Source: Mycobacterium lentiflavum (GTDB taxonomy: Bacteria; Actinomycetota; Actinomycetes; Mycobacteriales; Mycobacteriaceae). Taken from it: DNA of 64,000 nt. This document shows positions 1-13,827 of the stretch, piece after piece (position 1 is the first letter of the stretch; each line of letters begins with the position of its first letter). The notes beneath the pieces are model-generated. The model saw nothing but the letters and a program-made list of their open reading frames with translations. It had not been told where the DNA came from and did no database searches. Location: positions 2,294,001-2,358,000 of the forward strand of contig NZ_CP092423.2 in NCBI RefSeq assembly GCF_022374895.2, in the 5' to 3' direction. Position numbers and translations under genes: made by a program.

Positions 1-600
1 GCCTCCACCGCGGGCACCGTCGAGCTTCTGAAATGGGCTAAGGGTCAAGGTATTTCAATCACCGCCGAGGTGACGCCGCATCATCTGATGCTCGACGACA
101 CCCGGCTGGCCGGCTATGACGGAGTGAACCGGGTTAATCCGCCGCTGCGAGAGGCGTCCGACACGATCGCGTTGCGTCAAGCGCTGGCCGACGGGGTAAT
201 CGACTGCGTGGCCACCGACCATGCCCCGCACGCCGAGCACGAGAAATGTTGTGAGTTCTCCGCGGCCCGCCCCGGCATGCTCGGCCTGCAGACGGCGCTG
301 TCGGTGGTGGTGCAGACGATGGTGGCGCCCGGGCTGCTCAGCTGGCGCGATGTCGCCCGGGTGATGAGTGAAAACCCTTCGCGCATAGTCGGATTGCCCG
401 ATCATGGGCGGCCGCTGGAGGTGGGGGAGCCGGCCAACCTGACCGTGGTGGACCCGGATGCGACCTGGACGGTCACCGGGGGTGAGCTGGCCAGTCGCTC
501 GGCCAATACTCCGTACGAGTCGATGACGTTGCCCGCCACCGTGACGGCCACGCTGCTGCGCGGCAAGATCACGGCTCGGGACGGGAAGAGCCCCGCATGA
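1..600 (+). CDS. pyrC: Dihydroorotase, C-terminal part (5' end outside window)
   Basis: PyrC closes carbamoyl-aspartate to dihydroorotate, the third step of de novo pyrimidine synthesis, in the cytosol. The reading frame is open from base 1, so only about 199 C-terminal residues of a roughly 430-residue enzyme are visible. The visible part carries EVTPHH near residue 27 and the ATDHAPH motif near residue 71, whose Asp and His belong to the metal and catalytic site of the amidohydrolase fold. The C-terminal part has the [11 protein letters not shown] segment typical of amidohydrolases. The stop overlaps the start of the next gene (ATGA), consistent with one pyrimidine operon continuing into carA, carB and pyrF. 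Confidence 0.95.
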   Translation, partial: ASTAGTVELLKWAKGQGISITAEVTPHHLMLDDTRLAGYDGVNRVNPPLREASDTIALRQALADGVIDCVATDHAPHAEHEKCCEFSAARPGMLGLQTALSVVVQTMVAPGLLSWRDVARVMSENPSRIVGLPDHGRPLEVGEPANLTVVDPDATWTVTGGELASRSANTPYESMTLPATVTATLLRGKITARDGKSPA

Positions 601-1094
601 ATTCTTCGACGCTGGTGGGGTCGCTGATCTTCGCGGCCGTGCTGGTCGTGGTCATCGCGGTGGTCATCCAGATGATGATGCTGGGCTGGCGCCGACGCGC
701 CCGGCGCCAGGACGAGCTGATCGGCGACCTGCCAGGGGTGCCCGACGTGGTGGGCCCGGCGACGACGACGCTGCGCGGCGTCTACCTCGGTTGCACGCTG
801 GCGCCGGAGTGGAACGAACGGATCACCTCGGGCGATCTCGGGTATCGCAGCAGGGCGGTGCTGAGCCGCTACCCCGAGGGCATCCTGCTGGAACGCAGCC
901 GCGCCAACCCGATTTGGATTCCCCAGCAAGAGATTACCGAGATACGCACCGAGCGCGGCATGGTCGGCAAGGTCGGCGCCCGCAACTCGATACTGGCGAT
1001 CCGGTGGCGGCTGCCCGCAGGTGTCGAGGTCGATATCGGATTCCGGGCCGGCAACCGCGACGAATACGACGGCTGGCTGGAGGAGGCGGCGTGA
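597..1094 (+). CDS. Small membrane protein between pyrC and carA (Rv1382-like)
   Basis: A 165-residue protein with one strong N-terminal membrane segment (about residues 8-30), then a basic stretch (WRRRARRQ) and a soluble domain with PH-like character (alternating strands, LAIRWRLP near residue 136). The basic stretch after the segment suggests an anchored protein with its domain in the cytoplasm. It starts in the ATGA overlap with the pyrC stop and ends in an overlap with the GTG of carA, so it is translated as part of the pyrimidine operon. By position it matches the membrane protein Rv1382 of M. tuberculosis. Its function is unknown. A role in pyrimidine synthesis is suggested only by position. 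Confidence 0.85.
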   Translation: MNSSTLVGSLIFAAVLVVVIAVVIQMMMLGWRRRARRQDELIGDLPGVPDVVGPATTTLRGVYLGCTLAPEWNERITSGDLGYRSRAVLSRYPEGILLERSRANPIWIPQQEITEIRTERGMVGKVGARNSILAIRWRLPAGVEVDIGFRAGNRDEYDGWLEEAA

Positions 1095-2226
1095 CGGGTA
1101 AGGCTCAACTGGTACTCGAGGACGGCCGCGTCTTCACAGGCACATCGTTCGGCAAGATCGGCCAGACCCTGGGGGAGGCCGTCTTCTCCACGGGCATGTC
1201 GGGCTATCAGGAGACGCTGACCGACCCCAGCTATCACCGCCAGATCGTGGTGGCCACCGCGCCGCAGATCGGCAACACCGGCTGGAACGGCGAGGACGCC
1301 GAAAGCCGGGGTGACAAGATCTGGGTCGCCGGTTATGCGGTCCGCGATCCGTCACCGCGCGCCTCGAATTGGCGTGCCACCGGGACGCTCGAGGACGAGC
1401 TGATCCGCCAGCACATCGTCGGGATCGCCGGCATCGACACCCGCGCGGTGGTGCGCCATCTGCGCAGCCGCGGCTCGATGAAGGCCGGGGTGTTCTCGGG
1501 TGACGCGCTCGCCGAGCCGGACGAGTTGCTGGACCGGGTGCGCGACCAGCAGTCGATGCTCGGCGCCGATCTGGCCGGCGAGGTCAGCACCCCGGGCGCC
1601 TACGTCGTAGAACCCGAAGGCCCGCGGCAATTTACGGTCGCCGCTCTGGACCTGGGGATCAAGACCAACACGCCGCGCAACTTCGCCCGGCGCGGAATCC
1701 GCAGCCACGTGTTGCCGGCGTCGGCCACCTTCTCCCAGATCGCCGACCTGCACCCGGACGGGGTGTTCTTGTCCAACGGGCCCGGCGACCCGGCTACCGC
1801 CGACCACGTCGTCGCACTCACCCGCGAGGTGCTGAACGCCGGAATCCCGTTGTTCGGCATCTGTTTCGGCAATCAGATTCTGGGCCGGGCGCTCGGCCTG
1901 TCCACCTACAAGATGGTCTTCGGTCATCGCGGCATCAACATCCCGGTCATCGACCACGCCACCGGGCGGGTCGCGGTCACCGCGCAGAACCACGGCTTCG
2001 CACTCGAGGGTGAGGCCGGCCAGCAGTTCGACACGCCGTTCGGCCAGGCGATCGTCAGCCACACCTGCGCCAACGACGGAGTGGTGGAGGGTATCAAACT
2101 GCTTGATGGACGGGCATTTTCGGTGCAATACCATCCGGAGGCCGCCGCCGGCCCGCACGATGCCGAGTATCTGTTCGACCAATTCGCCGACCTGATGGCA
2201 TCCCACGACAGCGGAAGGGGCCGCTA

Positions 2227-2227
<1 letters not shown>
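1091..2227 (+). CDS. carA: Carbamoyl-phosphate synthase small (glutaminase) subunit
   Basis: CarA hydrolyses glutamine and passes ammonia to CarB for carbamoyl phosphate, used for pyrimidines and arginine. The 378-residue length is normal. The N-terminal half has the CPSase small-chain signature ([18 protein letters not shown]). The C-terminal class I amidotransferase domain has the nucleophile in GICFGNQ (near residue 257) and the His/Glu of [11 protein letters not shown]. Position 4 of the nucleophile loop is Asn where many enzymes have His. The frame is open far upstream, but the GTG at 1091 is chosen because it overlaps the preceding stop and begins the conserved N-terminus ([12 protein letters not shown]). 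The stop shares a base with the carB start (TAGTG), implying coupled translation. Confidence 0.97.
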
Positions 2228-5588
<3,361 letters not shown>

Positions 5589-5592
<4 letters not shown>

Positions 5593-6416
5593 CGGGGTTT
5601 GGCGTCCGGCTGGCCGAGGCCAAGGCGCGCCGCGGGCCATTGTGTCTGGGCATCGACCCACACCCCGAGCTGCTGCGGGCGTGGGAGCTGCCCGCCACCG
5701 CCGACGGTGTCTCCACGTTCTGCGACATCTGTGTGGAGGCCTTTGCCGGCTTCGCCGTCGTCAAGCCCCAGGTGGCCTTCTTCGAGTCGTACGGCTCGGC
5801 CGGCTACGCGGTGCTGGAACGCACGATCGCCGCGCTGCGCTCGGCCGGGGTGCTGGTGTTGGCCGACGCCAAGCGCGGGGATATCGGCACCACGATGGCG
5901 GCCTACGCCGCGGCCTGGGCCGGCGACTCACCGCTGGCCGCCGACGCCGTGACCGCCTCGCCGTATCTGGGGTTCGGCTCGTTGCGCCCGCTGCTGGAAG
6001 CCGCCGCAGCGCACGACCGCGGGGTGTTCGTGGTGGCGGCGAGTTCCAACCCGGAGGGTGCGACCGTGCAGCGTGCCACCTTCGACGGCCGCGCGGTGTC
6101 CCAGCTCGTCATCGACCAGGCGGCGGTGGTCAACCGGGCGTCGAACCCGAACGAGCCCGGATACGTCGGCGTGGTCGTGGGCGCGACGGTTTTCGAGGCG
6201 CCCGACGTCAGCGCGCTGGGCGGGCCGGTGCTGGTTCCGGGCGTCGGCGTGCAGGGCGGCCGTCCCGAGGCCCTGGCGGGCCTGGGTGGGGCCGCTCCGG
6301 GCCAATTGCTGCCCGCCGTGGCACGCGAGGTGCTGCGGGCCGGACCGAGCGTCTCGGACCTGCGCGCAGCGGGCCAACGAATGCTGGACTCGGTCGCCTA
6401 CCTAGGCGCGCCATAG
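5589..6416 (+). CDS. pyrF: Orotidine 5'-phosphate decarboxylase
   Basis: PyrF decarboxylates OMP to UMP, the final step of UMP synthesis. The 275 residues match the longer, bacterial type-2 PyrF family also found in M. tuberculosis. [14 protein letters not shown] lies near the N-terminus, and the catalytic Asp-Lys-Asp motif is seen in [12 protein letters not shown] near residue 92-104. [11 protein letters not shown] near the C-terminus is the phosphate-binding loop. The ATG lies in the ATGA overlap with the carB stop, placing pyrF last in the pyrimidine operon. About 450 bases without a clear gene follow. Confidence 0.96.
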
Positions 6417-6869
6417 CGGGTCCGTCGGCGCCCCGGTTAACAGCGTCGGAATCTTTCGCCACCGACTTCGGCCCGACGACCAGGTGTTTGTCCGCGCCGC
6501 GACACGCGCGACACGCCACGGCAAATCGTGATCCCCGGCACGAGCCCCTGCGGCTATCCATCGGCGTCAACCGCGACGCTCCCGCACCGCGCCGCGGTAC
6601 CGCCCCGCCCAACAATAAAACAGCAGCTAGGAGCCATAATCCTGATCCTCGCCCGGACGGCTCGGCGGCCGCTCGCGGGCCGAATCCGGGCGCTCCCAGC
6701 GATGCCGAAGCATGCCGAGGAGAGCATGTGTGAGCGCGGCACAAGCTGGGCATTTAACCTCGTAACCAGGGGGTCGGGTTAGATTTCGTCAGGAAGCGTG
6801 AGTACGGTCGTCTCCGCTGGGCCCAAGTACCCGGCAGAGACACGAGATTGATCTAGATACGGAGGAATC
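6417..6869. other. 453-bp gene-free region between pyrF and mihF
   Basis: No open frame here has a supported start and a recognisable product. From memory, this is where M. tuberculosis carries a PE/PPE pair (PE15-PPE20) between pyrF and mihF. Nothing resembling a PE or PPE N-terminus is seen on either strand. The last 100 bases become AT-richer (gggttagatttcgtc, attgatctagatac) and probably hold the mihF promoter and leader. A small direct repeat, gcgacacgc twice, lies near 6497-6516. Confidence 0.6.
6861..6866 (+). promoter_or_regulatory. Ribosome binding site of mihF
   Basis: GGAGGA three bases before the GTG at 6870. It fixes the start of the 105-residue mIHF and argues against longer N-terminal versions of the protein. 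Confidence 0.8.
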
Positions 6870-7187
6870 GTGGCCCTTCCCCAGTTGACCGACGAGCAGC
6901 GCGCGGCCGCGTTGGAGAAGGCGGCTGCCGCACGTCGAGCACGAGCAGAGCTGAAAGACCGTCTCAAGCGCGGTGGCACCAACCTGACCCAGGTGCTCAA
7001 GGACGCCGAGAGTGATGAAGTCCTGGGCAAGATGAAGGTATCTGCGCTGCTTGAGGCGTTGCCGAAGGTGGGCAAGGTCAAGGCGCAGGAAATCATGACC
7101 GAGCTGGAGATCGCTCCGACCCGCCGTCTGCGTGGTCTCGGCGACCGTCAGCGCAAGGCCCTGCTGGAAAAGTTCGGCTCCGCCTAG
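6870..7187 (+). CDS. mihF: Mycobacterial integration host factor, nucleoid DNA-binding protein
   Basis: mIHF is an abundant nucleoid-associated protein that bends DNA and supports phage L5 integration. Structurally it is unrelated to E. coli IHF. The protein has 105 residues. A charged, Ala-rich N-terminal helix ([19 protein letters not shown]) precedes a helix-two-turn-helix DNA-binding region with [13 protein letters not shown] and [19 protein letters not shown] near the C-terminus. The GTG at 6870 has GGAGGA just upstream. By family knowledge it is essential in mycobacteria. It precedes gmk and rpoZ as in M. tuberculosis (Rv1388-Rv1390). Confidence 0.96.
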   Translation: MALPQLTDEQRAAALEKAAAARRARAELKDRLKRGGTNLTQVLKDAESDEVLGKMKVSALLEALPKVGKVKAQEIMTELEIAPTRRLRGLGDRQRKALLEKFGSA

Positions 7188-7299
7188 TTCGCCGACGATG
7201 CAGGCCGAAAGGCCTGAGGAGAAGGCGGACACTCAAGCCCAGCCGACCTGCGGCGATGCGGGCCAGTTGGCCCTCGGGCGCGCCGACCCAGGAGCGCCG

Positions 7300-8338
<1,039 letters not shown>

Positions 8339-8402
8339 CAGGACGGGGCCGGGCGCCGTGATCAGGTCTGAGTGCCACTTCAACGAAGAAGGGCCGGCTT
8401 AG

Positions 8403-9662
8403 GTGGATCGGGTGGATCGCAAGCGGATCGTCGTCGGTGTCTCCGGCGGTATCGCCGCCTACAAGGCGTGCACCGTCGTCCGGCAGCTCGCCGAGGCGGG
8501 CCACGAGGTCCGCGTCATCCCGACCGAATCCGCGCTGCGCTTCGTCGGCGCCGCCACGTTCGAGGCCCTGTCCGGGCAGCCGGTGCATACCGGCGTCTTC
8601 ACCGACGTCCCCGAGGTGCCGCACGTCCGGCTTGGTCAGCAGGCCGACCTGGTCGTGGTGGCGCCGGCCACCGCGGACCTGTTGGCCCGCGCCGTCCACG
8701 GCCGCGCCGATGATCTGCTGGCCGCGACGCTGCTCACAGCGCGATGTCCGGTGCTGTTCGCCCCGGCGATGCACACCGAGATGTGGTTACACCCGGCCAC
8801 CGTCGACAATGTGGCGACATTGCGCCGTCGGGGCGCTGTAGTGCTGGAACCGGCGTTCGGACGGCTCACCGGCACGGACAGCGGCAAAGGACGGCTTCCC
8901 GAGGCCGAAGAGATCACCACCCTGGCCCAGCTGCTGCTGGAGCGCGGTGACGCGCTGCCCTACGACCTGGCCGGCCGCAAGCTCCTGGTGACCGCCGGCG
9001 GCACCCGCGAGCCGATCGACCCGGTGCGCTTCATCGGCAACCGCAGCTCGGGCAAGCAGGGCTACGCCGTGGCACGGGTCGCCGCCCAGCGCGGCGCCGA
9101 GGTCACGCTGATCGCGGGCCACACCGTCGGGCTCATCGACCCGGCCGGCGTCGAGGTGGTGCACATCAGCTCGGCGCAGCAGCTCGCTGACGCGGTGTCG
9201 AAGCACGCGCCCGCCGCCGACGTGTTGGTGATGGCGGCCGCGGTCGCTGACTTCCGGCCCGCGCGCGTTGCCGCCGCGAAGATCAAAAAGGGTCCGAACG
9301 ATGCCGACGACGCCCCGACCATCGAGTTGGTGCGCAATGACGACGTGCTGGCCGGCGCGGTCCGGGCGCGAGCGCACGGTGAGCTGCCCAACATGCGGGC
9401 CATCGTCGGGTTCGCGGCCGAGACCGGCGACGCCAACGGCGACGTGCTGTTCCACGCGCGAGCGAAGTTGCGGCGCAAGGGATGTGACCTGTTGGTCGTC
9501 AATGCGGTTGGCGACGGCAGGGCGTTCGAGGTGGACAGTAACGACGGCTGGCTGCTGGCGTCCGACGGAACCGAGGCCGCGCTGCAGCACGGATCGAAGA
9601 CGCTGATGGCCAGTCGCATCGTTGACGCCATCGTCACTTTTCTGCAGGGCGAGAGCGGATAG
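8403..9662 (+). CDS. coaBC: Bifunctional phosphopantothenoylcysteine decarboxylase / phosphopantothenate-cysteine ligase
   Basis: CoaBC performs two consecutive steps of coenzyme A synthesis: CTP-dependent joining of cysteine to 4'-phosphopantothenate, then FMN-dependent decarboxylation. The 419 residues split into an N-terminal flavoprotein domain (VGVSGGIAAYKACTVVRQL, APAMHTEMW near residue 120) and a C-terminal Rossmann-like CoaB domain (LVTAGGTREPIDPVRFIGN near residue 195, AAAVADFRP, KIKKG). GTG codons at 8403 and 8412 are both possible starts. Confidence 0.96.
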   Translation: MDRVDRKRIVVGVSGGIAAYKACTVVRQLAEAGHEVRVIPTESALRFVGAATFEALSGQPVHTGVFTDVPEVPHVRLGQQADLVVVAPATADLLARAVHGRADDLLAATLLTARCPVLFAPAMHTEMWLHPATVDNVATLRRRGAVVLEPAFGRLTGTDSGKGRLPEAEEITTLAQLLLERGDALPYDLAGRKLLVTAGGTREPIDPVRFIGNRSSGKQGYAVARVAAQRGAEVTLIAGHTVGLIDPAGVEVVHISSAQQLADAVSKHAPAADVLVMAAAVADFRPARVAAAKIKKGPNDADDAPTIELVRNDDVLAGAVRARAHGELPNMRAIVGFAAETGDANGDVLFHARAKLRRKGCDLLVVNAVGDGRAFEVDSNDGWLLASDGTEAALQHGSKTLMASRIVDAIVTFLQGESG

Positions 9663-9708
9663 CCCGCTCAATGCCCCCCGCGGATGGTTGCTAGAAAGGT
9701 TGCAATCA

Positions 9709-9727
9709 CGACCGGCTTCGCCGGTCG
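9709..9727 (+). terminator. Hairpin between coaBC and metK
   Basis: A perfect 8-bp stem (CGACCGGC / GCCGGTCG) closed by a TTC loop, 46 bases after the coaBC stop and 62 before metK. No U-tract follows, which is common for mycobacterial hairpins. Termination is inferred from position and stem stability only. Confidence 0.5.
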
Positions 9728-9789
9728 GGCTGCAGACGCTTAAAATAATTTGTCTAGCTAACGTTTAGGCAAGACGGAAGGATGACAGG

Positions 9790-11001
9790 GTGAGCGAAAA
9801 GGGTCGGCTGTTTACCAGTGAGTCGGTGACCGAGGGGCATCCCGACAAGATCTGCGACGCGATCAGCGACTCGGTCCTCGACGCGCTTTTGGCGGAGGAT
9901 CCGCGCTCACGTGTCGCGGTCGAGACGCTGGTGACCACCGGGCAGGTGCACGTGGTCGGCGAGGTTACGACGACCGCCAAGGCGGCGTTCGCCGACATCA
10001 CCAACACGGTGCGCGCCCGGATCCTCGATATCGGCTACGACCACTCGGATAAGGGCTTCGACGGCCTGACCTGCGGTGTGAACATCGGCATCGGCGCGCA
10101 GTCGCCCGACATCGCCCAGGGCGTCGACACCGCCCACGAAGCCCGCGTCGAGGGCGCGGCGGACCCGCTGGACTCCCAGGGCGCCGGCGACCAGGGCCTG
10201 ATGTTCGGTTACGCGATCAACGACACCCCGGAGCGGATGCCGCTGCCCATCGCGCTGGCCCACCGGCTGTCGCGCAAACTCACCGAGGTCCGCAAGAACG
10301 GAACGCTGCCGTACCTGCGTCCGGACGGCAAGACGCAGGTCACCATCGCCTACGAGGACGACGTCCCGGTCCGGCTGGACACCGTGGTCGTCTCGACCCA
10401 GCACGCCGACGGCATCGACCTGGAGAAGACGCTGGACCCCGACATCCGTCGGCACGTGCTGCAGACCGTGCTCGACGAGCTGGCTCACGACACCCTGGAC
10501 TCGTCGGGGACGCGGGTGCTGGTCAACCCGACCGGCAAGTTCGTGCTCGGCGGGCCGATGGGTGATGCGGGCCTGACCGGCCGCAAGATCATCGTCGACA
10601 CCTACGGTGGCTGGGCGCGCCACGGCGGTGGCGCCTTCTCCGGTAAGGATCCGTCCAAGGTGGACCGGTCGGCCGCGTACGCGATGCGCTGGGTGGCGAA
10701 AAACATCGTTGCGGCGGGGCTGGCGGAGCGTGTCGAGGTGCAGGTGGCCTACGCGATCGGCAAGGCCGCCCCGGTCGGGCTGTTCATCGAGACGTTCGGC
10801 ACCGCCACCGTCGACCCGGTCAAGATCGAGAAGATCGTGCCCGAGGTGTTCGACCTGCGGCCCGGCGCGATCGTGCGCGACCTGGACCTGCTGCGCCCGA
10901 TCTACGCGCAGACCGCCGCGTACGGCCACTTCGGCCGTACCGACATCGAGCTGCCGTGGGAGCAGCTGAACAAGGTCGACGACCTCAAGCGCGCCATCTA
11001 G
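9790..11001 (+). CDS. metK: S-adenosylmethionine synthetase
   Basis: Joins methionine and ATP to form SAM, the methyl donor for nucleic acids, lipids and biotin synthesis. The 403 residues are full length. [18 protein letters not shown] lies at the N-terminus, with [18 protein letters not shown] near residue 95, the loop [12 protein letters not shown] near residue 133, and the P-loop-like [19 protein letters not shown] near residue 276. The GTG start has GACGGAAGGATG upstream. No SAM riboswitch is recognisable in the 127-bp leader region. The stop codon shares a CTAG with the convergent gene. Confidence 0.97.
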   Translation: MSEKGRLFTSESVTEGHPDKICDAISDSVLDALLAEDPRSRVAVETLVTTGQVHVVGEVTTTAKAAFADITNTVRARILDIGYDHSDKGFDGLTCGVNIGIGAQSPDIAQGVDTAHEARVEGAADPLDSQGAGDQGLMFGYAINDTPERMPLPIALAHRLSRKLTEVRKNGTLPYLRPDGKTQVTIAYEDDVPVRLDTVVVSTQHADGIDLEKTLDPDIRRHVLQTVLDELAHDTLDSSGTRVLVNPTGKFVLGGPMGDAGLTGRKIIVDTYGGWARHGGGAFSGKDPSKVDRSAAYAMRWVAKNIVAAGLAERVEVQVAYAIGKAAPVGLFIETFGTATVDPVKIEKIVPEVFDLRPGAIVRDLDLLRPIYAQTAAYGHFGRTDIELPWEQLNKVDDLKRAI

Positions 11002-11561
11002 CCCGGCAGGGGGTGGTCGGCGTCCAGCGCGGGCAGTCCGTCGATGCTGTGCAGATTGCGCCCGATGGAGCGCTGGTAGGTCTCGGTGCTCGCCTTGGCG
11101 TGATAGGTCTCGAGCACCGGCCGTTCGTCGACGAGCTCGTAGTACGGCACCGCGTATCCGCAGGCGTCCGCGATCCGCTCCAGGTCGACGACGATCGCGG
11201 CCCGCACGCCCGCATGCTGGTCGCCGAAATGGTTTAGCAGACTGGGGAATTCGGTGTCGTCGGGTCGCACGACGCGTCCGGTGCCGAACAGTCGCAGGAT
11301 CCGCGAGTTCCGGGTGAACGAGCAGAACATCAGGGTGATCCGGCCGTTGTCGCGCAGGTGCGCGATCGTTTCCACGCCGCTGCCGAACAGATCGAGGTAG
11401 GCCACGCGGTGATCGTCGAGTACCGCGAAGGTGTCGCGATATCCCTTGGGGGAGAGGTTGATTCGGCCCCCTTCTGAGGGAGCGGTGGCGACGAAGAACA
11501 CGGCCTGGCTGTCGATGAATTCGCGCAGCGACTCGTCGAGACGCGAAAACTCCTTGGCCAC
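10998..11561 (-). CDS. Pyridoxamine 5'-phosphate oxidase-family (flavin split-barrel) protein
   Basis: A 187-residue protein of the PNPOx-like/FMN-binding split-barrel superfamily. The N-terminus ([23 protein letters not shown]) and the strand-loop [14 protein letters not shown] are characteristic. These proteins bind FMN, F420 or haem, and no specific substrate can be assigned. The C-terminal third ([22 protein letters not shown]) matches the mycobacterial branch often annotated as oxidoreductase. It lies nine bases downstream of a monooxygenase remnant and the esterase nlhH, probably in one transcript. Its stop is read from the same CTAG as the metK stop on the other strand. Confidence 0.8.
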   Translation of the reverse strand: MAKEFSRLDESLREFIDSQAVFFVATAPSEGGRINLSPKGYRDTFAVLDDHRVAYLDLFGSGVETIAHLRDNGRITLMFCSFTRNSRILRLFGTGRVVRPDDTEFPSLLNHFGDQHAGVRAAIVVDLERIADACGYAVPYYELVDERPVLETYHAKASTETYQRSIGRNLHSIDGLPALDADHPLPG

Positions 11562-11570
11562 GCCGCAAGC

Positions 11571-11882
11571 TTAGCGGGCGCTGAATCGATAGTCGTCGAG
11601 GTCGAAACGACGACTGCGCCAGTATGCCTCCAAGGTGGTGGCCGGACGCAGCGGCGCATAGGTGCGCGACCAATGCCGGCTCTGCTCGAAGGAGAACTGA
11701 TAGGAGAACGACGGAATATCCACGCCGATCCCGGGATAGGTGTTCCAGTGCCAGGTGCCGCCGACTCCGTCGCCGGCTTCGATCACGAGGTAATCGCAGA
11801 GTCCGGCCTCGTCGAGCTTGATCGCGGCGCCGATGCCGGCGAATCCGGCTCCGACGATCACGGTGTGGTAGTCGGGCTGCAT
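11571..11882 (-). pseudogene. Internally deleted flavin (Baeyer-Villiger type) monooxygenase
   Basis: This 103-residue frame begins as a normal FAD-dependent Baeyer-Villiger-type monooxygenase: the FAD-binding VIVGAGFAGIGAAIKLDEAG at residues 8-27, the acidic end VIEAGDGVGGTWHWNTYPG, then DIPSFSYQFSF and RHWSRTYAP near residue 77. A family member would continue for over 400 residues. Instead the frame passes within a few residues to AYWRSRRFDLDDYRF and stops, which looks like the extreme C-terminus of the same family. I infer an in-frame deletion of about 380 residues, removing the NADPH site and active site. M. tuberculosis has a full monooxygenase gene (Rv1393c) nearby. Confidence 0.7.
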
Positions 11883-11885
11883 CTG

Positions 11886-12845
11886 CTAGGGGTACAGCGC
11901 CTTCCGTAGCGCCGTCAACCCGCGGTCGGTGGCCGCGGCGGCCGCGGGGATCACGGGCGCGAAGTTGACGAAGCCGTGCACCAGGGTCGGCTCGTTGCTC
12001 AGCTCCGCCGCAACGCCCGCAGCATTGAGCATGGCGGCATAGCGCGCACCGTCGTCGCGCAGCGGGTCGTGTTCGGCGGTGCCGATGAAGGCCGGTGGCA
12101 AACCCGACAGGTCGGCGTTGGCCGGCGCAAGCGTGGCGGGCAGCACCGTCGGGTCGGTGACGTCGATCTCCGGGGGCAGGTACCAGGTGAGGAAGGCCTC
12201 GATCACCTCGCGGTCCAGGATGGGCGCGAAGGCGTTCTCGGTGTGCGACGGCAGCGAAAGATCCGCGGTCACTACCGGATACCACAGCAGCTGGAACACC
12301 AGGTCCGGCCCGGCGTTGTCGCGGGCCAGCACCGCCAGGACCGCGGCCAGGTTGCCGCCCGCCGAATCCCCGGCCACCGCAATGCGGCTCGGGTCGCCGC
12401 CCAGAGTGCCGGCGTGCGCGCCGACCCACTGCAGTGCGGCCCAGGCGTCGCTGACGCCGGCGGGATACGGATGCTCCGGCGCGAGCCGGTAGTCCACGGA
12501 TACCACGATGGCCTCGGCGCCGACCGCGTGCGCGCGGGCGACGTGGTCGTGGGTGTCCAGGTCGCCCAGACAGAAGCCGCCGCCGTGAAAGAAGACGACG
12601 ACGGGGTAGGTCTCGGCCGGAGTGGGCGGCCAGTAGATCCGGACCGCGATGTCGTTGCGCTCCCCGTGGCCGATCGTCCGGTCTTCAATCCGCAGGTCGG
12701 GCAGCAATTCCGGCGGCACCTTGAGCATCTTGAGCCGCTCGCGCGCGAGCTCGACACCGTCGTCCGCGTTGAACGTCGTCGGGAACAGATCGAGCAACGC
12801 TTTCAACGTCGGATCGATCTCAGGCCGGGCGGTGGGTTCAATCAT
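11886..12845 (-). CDS. nlhH: HSL-family carboxylesterase NlhH (non-lipolytic hydrolase)
   Basis: An alpha/beta-hydrolase of the hormone-sensitive-lipase family acting on short-chain esters. The 319 residues show the oxyanion-hole motif FFHGGGFCLGDLDTHD near residue 80, the nucleophile in GDSAGGN near residue 160, the acid in EHDPLRDDG and the catalytic His in LVHGFVNF. Translation could begin at 12884, but the ATG at 12845 (MIEPTARPEID) gives exactly the length I recall for M. tuberculosis Rv1399c. It lies 22 bp downstream of its paralogue lipI and 3 bp upstream of the monooxygenase remnant, so the three are probably co-transcribed. Confidence 0.9.
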   Translation of the reverse strand: MIEPTARPEIDPTLKALLDLFPTTFNADDGVELARERLKMLKVPPELLPDLRIEDRTIGHGERNDIAVRIYWPPTPAETYPVVVFFHGGGFCLGDLDTHDHVARAHAVGAEAIVVSVDYRLAPEHPYPAGVSDAWAALQWVGAHAGTLGGDPSRIAVAGDSAGGNLAAVLAVLARDNAGPDLVFQLLWYPVVTADLSLPSHTENAFAPILDREVIEAFLTWYLPPEIDVTDPTVLPATLAPANADLSGLPPAFIGTAEHDPLRDDGARYAAMLNAAGVAAELSNEPTLVHGFVNFAPVIPAAAAATDRGLTALRKALYP

Positions 12846-12867
12846 TCGTCCACCGTACGCCCGCTGT

Positions 12868-13827
12868 TCACCTATACAGCGCATTCCTTAGCGCCGCGAG
12901 CCCCCGATTCGCCCCGGCCGTGGCGGCGGGAACCACGCCCGCATAGCCGAGGTAGCCGTGCACCATGGTCTCGGCGTTGTGCACCTCGGCGGGAACGCCC
13001 GCGGCGGCCAGCGCCTTGCCGTAGGTGATGCCGTCGTCGCGCAGCGGGTCGTAGCCGGCGACGCCGATGTAGGCCGCTGGCAGGCCGGCCAGGTTCTTCG
13101 CCCGCCCGGGCGCCATGCCCACCGGCGGATTGGACAAGTCGAGATCGCCTGCGTACCAACGAGAGAACTGCGCGATAGCCTTGGTGTCGAGAATCGGCGC
13201 GGTCGCATTCTCGGCGAAGGACGGCAGTGACTGGTCCCACATCACCGACGGATACCACAACAGCTGGAAGGCAATCGACGGTCCGCCCTCGTCGCGGGTC
13301 TGCTGGGCGACCGCCGCGGCGATGTTGCCGCCCGCCGAATCCCCGGCAACGGCCAGCCGATCGGTGTCGGCACCCAGCTCGGCACCGTGCTCGGCGACCC
13401 ACCGCGTTGCCGCCCAAGCGTCTTCCACGGCAGCGGGATACGGATGCTCGGGAGCCAGCCGGTAATCGACGGACACCACGATCGCATCGGCGCCCACCGC
13501 GTGCTCGCGGGCGGTGCCGTCGTGGGTGTCCAAGTCGCCGATCACGAACCCGCCGCCGTGGAAGTAGACGACGACGGGCAGCATGGCGTCACCGGAATCG
13601 GTTGGCGGCCAATAGATTCTAATGTCGATAGCACCAGCCGAGCCGTCGATGGTGCGGTCCTCGACGCGCAATTCGGGGTGCACCGGCCGGCGCGGCAGAT
13701 CGCGGAACCGCTGGCGCGCAGCGTCGATGCCGTCGTCGGTGGATAGCCGGAACGGAACCGCGTCGAGTACCTTCAGCAAGATGGGGTCGATAGGAGGTTT
13801 CTCGTCGGCTTTGTCAAAGCTGGGCAT
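12868..13827 (-). CDS. lipI: HSL-family esterase/lipase LipI
   Basis: A tandem paralogue of nlhH with the same 319-residue length from the ATG at 13827. Motifs in order: [28 protein letters not shown] with the catalytic Ser, YDPLRDDG with the acid, and MVHGYLGY with the His. The likely substrates are short- to medium-chain esters, and the physiological substrate is not visible. An upstream in-frame ATG (13890) would add 21 residues, but the shorter form matches family length. Its start codon overlaps, on the opposite strand, the start proposed for the next gene, so the two promoters must lie within each other's coding sequence or one start is further in. Confidence 0.9.
   Translation of the reverse strand: MPSFDKADEKPPIDPILLKVLDAVPFRLSTDDGIDAARQRFRDLPRRPVHPELRVEDRTIDGSAGAIDIRIYWPPTDSGDAMLPVVVYFHGGGFVIGDLDTHDGTAREHAVGADAIVVSVDYRLAPEHPYPAAVEDAWAATRWVAEHGAELGADTDRLAVAGDSAGGNIAAAVAQQTRDEGGPSIAFQLLWYPSVMWDQSLPSFAENATAPILDTKAIAQFSRWYAGDLDLSNPPVGMAPGRAKNLAGLPAAYIGVAGYDPLRDDGITYGKALAAAGVPAEVHNAETMVHGYLGYAGVVPAATAGANRGLAALRNALYR

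Noticed and set aside
7132..7299. N-terminal extension of guanylate kinase
   Set aside because: Overlaps mihF and is low complexity. The GTG at 7300 has AGGAG upstream and gives the family length.
9663..9789. SAM riboswitch before metK
   Set aside because: Only a simple 8-bp hairpin is present, and the leader is too short and lacks riboswitch core sequences.
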